Position numbers and translations under genes: made by a program | Assembly (NCBI GenBank): GCA_044359525.1 | Contig: JBIKLY010000067.1 | Coordinates: 1 to 19,791, forward strand | Origin: CAJBIL01 sp044359525 | GTDB taxonomy: Bacteria; Pseudomonadota; Gammaproteobacteria; Burkholderiales; Rhodocyclaceae | DNA length: 19,791 nt | Direction of reading: 5' to 3' | Part shown: positions 14,782 through 19,791 of the stretch, one piece after another | Layout of the letters: the number at the start of each line of letters is the position of its first letter | How positions within the stretch are numbered: the first letter of the stretch is position 1 | The notes under the pieces: model-generated | Database searches by the model: none | Seen by the model: only the letters and a program-made list of their open reading frames with translations | Told to the model about the DNA's origin: nothing

Positions 14782-17160
14782 TCAGTTACGCAGCGGCTTG
14801 CCGGTTTCCAGCGTGTGCTGGATCCGTTGCTGGGTTTTTTCGGTCTTCAGCAGCTCGACGAAGAGCTTGCGCTCAACGGTGAGCAGCCACGTCTCGTCGA
14901 CCAGCGAACCGGTCTCGACATTGCCGCCACATAATGCCGTCGCAGCGGCCTTGGCCACCGTATAGTCGTGCGCCGAAATCATGCCGCCTTCCTTCATGTT
15001 GGCGAGCATCATTTCGCAGTTGGCGATGCCGGTACGGCCCGCCACCTTGATGTTGCGCGGCGACAACTTCGGGTAGTAGCCGGCCTCAAACAGCGCCCGT
15101 GCTTCGCGGATGGCGACGTACAGCAACTCGTTGGCGTTGAAAACAACCTTGTCCGAATCCTGGACGAAACCGAGTTCCTTCGCCTGTGCGCCACTCTTCG
15201 ACACGTTGGCCATGGCAATGGTCATGAACACCGGCTGAATGAACTCGTAAGGATCGTTACCGCCTGTCTTGGCGGCACTCTCCCAGGCGCGGATGGCAAA
15301 CTCCTTGCAACCGCCACCGGCCGGCAGCAAGCCAACACCGGCTTCAACCAGACCGATGTAGCTTTCCAGCGCAACAACGCGCTTCGCGGCGTGCATCAGG
15401 AATTCGCAACCGCCACCCAGCGCCATGCCCTGCACGGCAGCAACGACGGGCACCTTGGCGTATTTGAGGGCCATCGCCGTATTCTGGAACTCGCCGACGT
15501 AGCTTTCGAGCAGATCAAACTGACCGGCGGCAATCGCTTCGGCGACTTCTTTCAGGTTGGCACCGAGGGCGAAAGGCGCCTCGTGCCAAAGGACCAGCCC
15601 CTTGCTGTCGGCTTCGGCACGCGCCACTGCCTCTTGCAGGCCAACGATGACGTCGCGGCCCAGCGTATGGTTCTTCGATTTGACACTGACGATGGCAATT
15701 TCGCCGTCGATCTGCGGCAAGGTCCATAAACGGACGCCCTCGTTCTCCCACAGCGTATTGCCCTTGATCGGTTTCTCGCCAAGCACGCGCTCGGGGAAAA
15801 TCTGGCGCTGATAGACCGGCAGCGTCGAGCGCGGCTTGAAACCATTGTCCGCTGCCGAGTACGAACCTTGCGCGGCATGCACACCTTCGCTGGCAAACAC
15901 CCAAGCCGGCAGGGGCGTCTTGCTCATCGCCTTGCCGGCATCGATATCGGCCTTGACGGCTTCGGCGATGACTTTCCAGCCTGCTGCCTGCCACGATTCA
16001 AACGGCCCTTGCGACCAGCCGAAACCCCAGCGCATGGCGAAGTCAAGATCGCGGGCGTTGTCGGCGATCTCGCCGAGGTGGAATGCTACGTAGTGGAAAA
16101 TGTCGCGGAAAATCGCCCACAGGAATTGCGCCTGCGGATGCTCGCTGGCACGCAGCTGGGCAAATTTCTCGGCGGGATTCTTGTTCTTCAGAATGGCCAG
16201 TACTTCCGGGTCAATGTCGCCCGCCGAGTCACGATAATCCTGCGCGGCGAGATCAAGCACCTTGATCGCCTTGCCTTCTTTCTTGAAGATGCCGCAACGT
16301 GTTTTCTGCCCGAGCGCGCCCTTGCCGATCAGTGCAGCAAGCCACGCCGGTGCAGCGTAGAAGCCATGCCACGGATCGTTCAGCAGCGTGTCCTGCATCG
16401 TCTTGATAACGTGCGCCATGGTGTCCAGACCAACGACGTCGGCGGTACGGTAGGTCGCGCTCTTCGGACGGCCGATGATCGGGCCGGTCAGCGAATCGAC
16501 GAGATCGAAACCAAGGCCGAATTGCTGCGTGTGATGCATGACGGCAAGAATCGAGAAAACACCGACGCGGTTGGCGACGAAGTTCGGCGTATCCTTGGCG
16601 CGAACAATACCCTTGCCGAGGCGCGAAACCAGCCACGACTCGAGGTTGTCGAGCAGTGCCGGCGCAGTTGTTTTGGTCGCAATCAGTTCAACCAGATGCA
16701 TGTAACGCGGCGGGTTGAAGAAGTGAATGCCGCAGAACTGCGAACGCAGCGCTTCGGGGAGGCCTTCGGACAAACGGTTGATCGACAGGCCCGAGGTATT
16801 CGAAGCGATGATCGCGTTCGGCGCGATGAAGGGCGCGATCTTGCGATACAGATCGTCTTTCCATTCCATCTTCTCGGCGATCGCCTCGATGATCAGGTCA
16901 CAATCCTTGAGCTGTTCAAGATGCTGATCGTAATTGGCGGCGTCGATATAGGTGACACGATCCTTGGTGGCAAGCGGCGACGGCTCGAGCTTCTTGAGCC
17001 CGTCGATGGCTTTCCTGACGATCGCGTTCGGATCGCCCTCTTTGGCCGGCAGGTCGAAAAGCACCACCGGCACTTCGGCATTCGCGAGGTGCGCGGCGAT
17101 CTGCGCGCCCATCACGCCGGCGCCGAGTACGGCGGCTTTGCGTACGATGAAATTACTCAA
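14782..17160 (-). CDS. fadN: 3-hydroxyacyl-CoA dehydrogenase / enoyl-CoA hydratase fusion (FadN type)
   Basis: Bifunctional beta-oxidation enzyme of 792 residues. The N-terminal NAD-dependent dehydrogenase has the Rossmann motif GAGVMG (13-18), SNTSG (120-124), HFFNPPRYMHLVELI with catalytic H146 and E158, and a C-terminal dehydrogenase domain to about 390. The C-terminal crotonase domain (about 485-700) has the oxyanion-hole stretch GMALGGGCEF with E586, and GLVEAGVGLLPAGGG with E606, both catalytic glutamates. The order (dehydrogenase first) is that of FadN, the reverse of E. coli FadB. The start codon is TTG at 17160, supported by a strong AGGAGG five bases upstream and by the immediate FIVRKAAVLGAGVMG. 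A strong promoter with a palindromic operator lies about 100 bp upstream. Confidence 0.95.
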   Translation of the reverse strand: MSNFIVRKAAVLGAGVMGAQIAAHLANAEVPVVLFDLPAKEGDPNAIVRKAIDGLKKLEPSPLATKDRVTYIDAANYDQHLEQLKDCDLIIEAIAEKMEWKDDLYRKIAPFIAPNAIIASNTSGLSINRLSEGLPEALRSQFCGIHFFNPPRYMHLVELIATKTTAPALLDNLESWLVSRLGKGIVRAKDTPNFVANRVGVFSILAVMHHTQQFGLGFDLVDSLTGPIIGRPKSATYRTADVVGLDTMAHVIKTMQDTLLNDPWHGFYAAPAWLAALIGKGALGQKTRCGIFKKEGKAIKVLDLAAQDYRDSAGDIDPEVLAILKNKNPAEKFAQLRASEHPQAQFLWAIFRDIFHYVAFHLGEIADNARDLDFAMRWGFGWSQGPFESWQAAGWKVIAEAVKADIDAGKAMSKTPLPAWVFASEGVHAAQGSYSAADNGFKPRSTLPVYQRQIFPERVLGEKPIKGNTLWENEGVRLWTLPQIDGEIAIVSVKSKNHTLGRDVIVGLQEAVARAEADSKGLVLWHEAPFALGANLKEVAEAIAAGQFDLLESYVGEFQNTAMALKYAKVPVVAAVQGMALGGGCEFLMHAAKRVVALESYIGLVEAGVGLLPAGGGCKEFAIRAWESAAKTGGNDPYEFIQPVFMTIAMANVSKSGAQAKELGFVQDSDKVVFNANELLYVAIREARALFEAGYYPKLSPRNIKVAGRTGIANCEMMLANMKEGGMISAHDYTVAKAAATALCGGNVETGSLVDETWLLTVERKLFVELLKTEKTQQRIQHTLETGKPLRN

Positions 17161-17181
17161 GCTGTCCTCCTTTTGTTATCC

Positions 17182-17205
17182 GGGTCTGAATCCGAGTCTG
17201 AATCC
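17182..17205. repeat. Two-copy 12-bp tandem repeat in the fadN leader
   Basis: gggtctgaatcc (17182-17193) is followed directly by gagtctgaatcc (17194-17205), matching at 11 of 12 positions. It lies in the 5' untranslated region, about 22 bases before the TTG start of fadN. No function is evident. Confidence 0.5.
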
Positions 17206-17249
17206 TTATCGCTCGCCGGGAGCACCCCGAAGCAACGCTGCACACGCAA

Positions 17250-17267
17250 CTTAAACGAACGTTTGAA
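17250..17267. promoter_or_regulatory. Candidate operator over the fadN transcription start
   Basis: Plus-strand CTTAAACGAACGTTTGAA is an imperfect palindrome: AAACG and CGTTT are exact half-sites around AA, and 6 of 8 positions match on each side. It abuts the -10 box and covers the expected +1 (near 17260). Its CAAAC-N4-GTTT core on the minus strand resembles the published PsrA-type pattern for fatty-acid regulators of the TetR family. No regulator gene is in the window, so the identity is inference. Confidence 0.55.
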
Positions 17268-17294
17268 TTATATTCCGTTTAAAGCGAAGGTCAA
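17267..17294 (-). promoter_or_regulatory. Strong sigma70-type promoter of fadN-fadA
   Basis: On the minus strand, TTGACC (17294-17289), a 16-bp spacer and a perfect TATAAT (17272-17267) are present. It lies immediately after the fadL terminator and about 100 bp before the fadN TTG start. It overlaps the adjacent palindrome by one base. Confidence 0.75.
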
Positions 17295-17308
17295 GAAAAA
17301 AGAAATGA

Positions 17309-17338
17309 AAAAAAACGCCCCGGAATCCGGGGCGTTTT
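17309..17338 (-). terminator. Rho-independent terminator of fadL
   Basis: The GC stem CGCCCCG/CGGGGCG encloses a short GGATT-type loop on the minus strand and is followed there by a long T run. An opposing T run on the other side makes it potentially bidirectional. It starts about 22 bases after the fadL stop. Confidence 0.92.
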
Positions 17339-17359
17339 TGATGGGGTTGAACCTGTCGA

Positions 17360-18694
17360 TCAGAATGCGTGGTTGTACTGAACTGAAAGGAGATCGGCGC
17401 TGTTGTTGTCCCATTTTCCGTTGACCGTCTGAAGAAGAACTCCAGTAGAACTCGTAACAGCCCTTGCCGTGCGTGCATCCTTGAAGAAAATGTGGCTGTA
17501 GCCAAAATCAAGCGATGCAGCTTTCGACAACGTATATTTTGCGCCAAATGACAGCCAGGTCCGATCAGAATCCGGCAATGTCATAGAACGATCAGCTGCA
17601 CTTTTTACAGGAGATTTATCGTAGGCAATACCAAACCGCAGTTTCCAAGCATCGGAGTACTGATAGTTCGCCCCCAATCCAATACGATAGGTGTCCTGAA
17701 AATTGTATGAAAGTGTCTTGATCAAGGCGCCCGTCTGCTTGTTTTTCAGCCCTACATCATCAATCGAACTCCAACCCGTCCAAGTGAAATCACCAAGCAT
17801 ATCCCAGCGGTCACTCAATTTCTGCGAAACAGCAAGAGATGCGCTGTCCGGCATATCGAGTGTCGCCTTGATATCCTGATTAACTGCGCCAAGGGCCGTT
17901 AAAGTAGCGCCAGTTCCCGAAACTTTCTGCTTCCCTTCCAAATGGAATTTTGTGTTTGAGCGATAGGTAAGGCCGACGCGCGTACTCGGAGAGAGCTGAA
18001 ACATCGCACCGAGGTTGTAACCTATAGCCCAATCATCGCCCTTTACATCAACATAGGCTCCCGCAGGAGCTCCAACGGCAAGCGTGGGGCTCTGTGCAGG
18101 AATACCAAACTTGAACTGGGTTTCATTGTGGGCAAAATTGACACCAGCACCTAAAGAAACCTTTTCATTCAGCTTGAAAGCGATTGATGGGTTAATGTTG
18201 ATCTGCTCCATCGCACCATAAAATCCCGCATTAAAGCCACGGAAGTTTTTGTCATATTCTGTTTCATTCCCAAAGGTCGGCGACACACCGACACCGATAC
18301 GAAGGGACTGGGACAGCGAGTATGCCCAATACCCGCTCGGAATCAAGGCCAAACCACCTGCATTACCACCGTCGCCGGTAGGAGCATAGACAGTAACGTC
18401 TGGTCCAGCGATTAGACCGGCGCGCGTAAAAGTCCCGGTATCTTTGTACTTGATGGAGCGGCTAAGCAAAGTTCCAGACCCGGAAATATTGTGCCCTTCC
18501 GACAAGTAAGTCATACCAGCCGGGTTGAAGTAGATTGTCCCTGCATCTTCTGCAGCAGCAGCAGCACCGGAAAACGCGTTTCCGTTGCCAGAACCGTTCT
18601 GGTTCTGAATCGCAAAACCCGCCGCACTGGCAACGCCAGCAAATCCAAACATCATCAGCGCCGGAATCAGGCGCATCGTCAAAATTTTCTTCAT
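17360..18694 (-). CDS. fadL: FadL-family outer-membrane long-chain fatty acid transporter
   Basis: Outer-membrane beta-barrel of 444 residues that lets long-chain fatty acids or other hydrophobic compounds cross the outer membrane. A signal peptide covers about residues 1-24 (MKKILTMRLIPALMMF, then ...GVASA). The mature N-terminus AGFAIQNQNGSGNGNAFSG forms the plug, and the family NPA motif lies at 57-59 (YFNPAGM). Alternating strand-like segments fill the rest. The protein ends ...SVQYNHAF, with the C-terminal phenylalanine used by the BAM assembly machinery. The ATG at 18694 has AGGGGA a few bases upstream. The gene has its own terminator and probably its own promoter. By eye its base composition is less GC-rich than its neighbours. 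Confidence 0.93.
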   Translation of the reverse strand: MKKILTMRLIPALMMFGFAGVASAAGFAIQNQNGSGNGNAFSGAAAAAEDAGTIYFNPAGMTYLSEGHNISGSGTLLSRSIKYKDTGTFTRAGLIAGPDVTVYAPTGDGGNAGGLALIPSGYWAYSLSQSLRIGVGVSPTFGNETEYDKNFRGFNAGFYGAMEQININPSIAFKLNEKVSLGAGVNFAHNETQFKFGIPAQSPTLAVGAPAGAYVDVKGDDWAIGYNLGAMFQLSPSTRVGLTYRSNTKFHLEGKQKVSGTGATLTALGAVNQDIKATLDMPDSASLAVSQKLSDRWDMLGDFTWTGWSSIDDVGLKNKQTGALIKTLSYNFQDTYRIGLGANYQYSDAWKLRFGIAYDKSPVKSAADRSMTLPDSDRTWLSFGAKYTLSKAASLDFGYSHIFFKDARTARAVTSSTGVLLQTVNGKWDNNSADLLSVQYNHAF

Positions 18695-18727
18695 TTTCTG
18701 TTCCCCTTAATTCAAATTGTTTTTAAA

Positions 18728-18758
18728 AATATATTTCTCAGAAGATTACTTGCTTCAA
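18728..18758 (-). promoter_or_regulatory. Putative fadL promoter
   Basis: On the minus strand, TTGAAG (18758-18753) is followed after 17 bp by AATATA, or after 19 bp by TATATT. It lies in a strongly A/T-rich 106-bp spacer between the thioesterase stop and the fadL ATG, about 35 bp before that ATG. It is a plausible but not a consensus promoter. Confidence 0.4.
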
Positions 18759-18800
18759 GTTGTTGCTATTAGACAAAAAAACAGTGTTTTAAAGCTAGGA

Positions 18801-19199
18801 TTACTCAGCCGGAGGAAGTTCACGCTTACCTCCCTGTTGGTTTATTGCAACATAAGTCAAAGTTGCTTCGGTCACCTTCACAGTTTCCGGATTGCTCGGG
18901 TTGCGTTCAGCATAAACCTCGACATTCACCTTGATCGAGGTTCGCCCGGTTTCGATCACCTCGGCAAAGAAACTGACCACATCGCCAACCGATACCGGTT
19001 GTTTGAATAAAAACGAATTGACCGAGACCGTCGCCACGCGACCGCGAGCCCGACGCATGGCAGGTATCGCGCCTGCGACGTCGACCTGCGCCATGATCCA
19101 ACCGCCAAATACGTCGCCATTGGCATTGACATCAGCTGGCATCGGCATGACGCGCAGAGCAGGTTGTTTGTTCGGTAACTCGGTAGGAAATTCAGGCAC
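18801..19199 (-). CDS. yciA: YciA-type acyl-CoA thioesterase (hotdog fold)
   Basis: Cytoplasmic acyl-CoA hydrolase of 132 residues, the usual YciA length. It has the signature MPMPADVNANGDVFGGWIM (18-36), with the NGDVFGGW active-site loop and a conserved aspartate at D40. These are followed by VSVNSFLFKQPVSVGDVVSF and the C-terminal strands TEATLTYVAIN. It releases free acid and CoA from various acyl-CoAs. I choose the GTG at 19199, which overlaps the stop of the upstream dehydrogenase gene (GTGCCTGA, 8 bases) and has AGGAA eight bases upstream. A longer frame from 19256 lies wholly within the upstream gene. The placement suggests relief of CoA trapping during fatty-acid degradation. Confidence 0.88.
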   Translation of the reverse strand: MPEFPTELPNKQPALRVMPMPADVNANGDVFGGWIMAQVDVAGAIPAMRRARGRVATVSVNSFLFKQPVSVGDVVSFFAEVIETGRTSIKVNVEVYAERNPSNPETVKVTEATLTYVAINQQGGKRELPPAE

Positions 19200-19791
19200 T
19201 TTGTTTGTTCCTGTAGTTGAGCGGGCCACCCGTAAAGGGGGCAAAGCCGGTGCCAAAAATCACCCCAGCATCAGCCAGATCGGCATCAGCGACGACGCCT
19301 TCATTCACCAGTTGCTGCGTGCGTTCGAGCAGCGGCTTGACAAGGCGTTCCGCGAGACCGGGCGGCACCGGGCCAGCCGGCGCTTTGGTTGGTCGGCCGC
19401 TACTGTGATCGTAAAAGCCCTTGCCGGTTTTTTTGCCCAGATTGCCGGCATTGAACCGTTCGGCAAGGCACTTGGGGGGGGCGACACCTGCGTTGGCCAA
19501 GCCTTTACCCGCAGCCATCGCCACGTCCAGCCCGACCATATCAACCAGTTCAATCGGCCCCATCGGCATACCGAAAGCAAGCATTGCCTCATCCACGGTT
19601 TCCGGCGAAATACCCTCGTCAACCGCGCGCATCGCTTCGAGCATGTAAGGACCGAGCACGGCATTGACCAGGAAGCCCGGTGTACTTTTTACCGGCAATG
19701 GCAGGCGGTCAATCTGTTTGACAAAAGCAGCAGCACGCGCTGCCATTTCCGGATCGCCGCCCTCGGCAGAAACCACTTCAACCAGCGGCAT
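19192..19791 (-). CDS. FadB/FadJ-like 3-hydroxyacyl-CoA dehydrogenase, C-terminal part (5' end outside window)
   Basis: The last 199 residues of a multifunctional fatty-oxidation alpha subunit. The window begins at MPLVEVVSAEG, which normally follows the HFFNPV catalytic motif of the dehydrogenase domain, so this methionine is internal and not a start. Next come TPGFLVNAVLGPYMLEAMRA and FGMPMGPIELVDMVGLDVA (first dehydrogenase C-terminal domain), then TGKGFYDH. A second, shorter repeat contains NEGVVADADLADAGVIFG and GFAPFTGG. The double C-terminal domain is typical of FadB/FadJ and not of short single dehydrogenases. A crotonase domain is expected upstream, beyond the edge. The stop overlaps the thioesterase start. 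Confidence 0.88.
   Translation of the reverse strand: MPLVEVVSAEGGDPEMAARAAAFVKQIDRLPLPVKSTPGFLVNAVLGPYMLEAMRAVDEGISPETVDEAMLAFGMPMGPIELVDMVGLDVAMAAGKGLANAGVAPPKCLAERFNAGNLGKKTGKGFYDHSSGRPTKAPAGPVPPGLAERLVKPLLERTQQLVNEGVVADADLADAGVIFGTGFAPFTGGPLNYRNKQSA

Noticed and set aside
12913..14934. A 673-codon open frame on the plus strand
   Set aside because: It runs antisense to the DUF4442 and thiolase genes, whose families and catalytic residues are clear. The open frame is a by-product of GC-rich codon use, and its translation resembles no protein family I know.
15868..17424. A 518-codon open frame on the plus strand
   Set aside because: Antisense to fadN, and it crosses the fadN promoter and the fadL terminator. 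The composition is rich in Arg, Glu and Asp without domains.
19789..19791. ATG at the right window edge as start of the dehydrogenase
   Set aside because: MPLVEVV normally follows the HFFNP motif inside FadB/FadJ-type enzymes, so the methionine is internal and the gene continues beyond the window.
1..19791. Defence system, prophage, insertion sequence, tRNA or CRISPR array
   Set aside because: No transposase, integrase, Cas or toxin-antitoxin motifs, no terminal inverted repeats with target duplications, no tRNA-like arms and no spaced identical repeats were seen.

Overview
This is a GC-rich window from a Gram-negative proteobacterium. The gene families (DUF2339 and DUF2802 proteins, an HU protein with a Lys/Ala/Pro tail, a RecG-RidA pair and a FadL/beta-oxidation cluster) fit a betaproteobacterium, probably of the Rhodocyclaceae/Azoarcus-Dechloromonas kind. 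That placement is inferred from gene content and protein style, not from a marker search. I see 16 protein-coding genes, of which 15 lie on the minus strand and one small TPR gene (11247-11579) on the plus strand. The two outermost genes are cut by the window ends. There are no rRNA or tRNA genes, insertion sequences, phage genes or CRISPR arrays, and no gene-free stretch exceeds 200 bp.

Layout, left to right in window coordinates (minus-strand transcription runs right to left). Positions 1-1791 hold a glyoxylate/glycerate salvage pair: hydroxypyruvate isomerase (hyi) overlapping a MOFRL-type glycerate kinase by ATGA. Positions 1951-4728 encode a very large DUF2339 membrane protein. Positions 4863-7081 hold a cysteine-free ArsR-type repressor gene translationally coupled to an LplT-like transporter fused to a PlsC acyltransferase. 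Positions 7232-7624 encode HU with a histone-H1-like tail, followed by a clear terminator. Positions 7733-8590 encode a TonB/TolA-like periplasmic protein. Positions 8655-11094 hold recG and ridA. A 152-bp divergent spacer with a long nonamer-built inverted repeat separates ridA from the TPR gene. Positions 11587-12897 hold a DUF2802-SPOR pair.

The right third (12952-19791) is a fatty-acid degradation cluster. It contains the C-terminal end of a FadB/FadJ-like enzyme overlapping a YciA-type thioesterase, then FadL (outer-membrane fatty acid uptake) with its own terminator. Next come a FadN-type HAD-crotonase fusion protein, a FadA-type thiolase, a strong terminator and a DUF4442 thioesterase-like gene. 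Together these import long-chain fatty acids, run the hydratase, dehydrogenase and thiolase steps, and provide thioesterases that could release CoA. The fadN-fadA unit has a strong sigma70-like promoter (TTGACC, 16 bp, TATAAT) with a palindrome over the expected transcription start, which suggests control by a TetR-type fatty-acid regulator.

Most of the window is ordinary core metabolism. I did not find a convincing new system. The items most worth a second look are the operator/promoter arrangement of fadN-fadA, the terminator set directly in front of the DUF4442 gene, the two intergenic nonamer inverted repeats, and the ArsR/LplT-PlsC couple.
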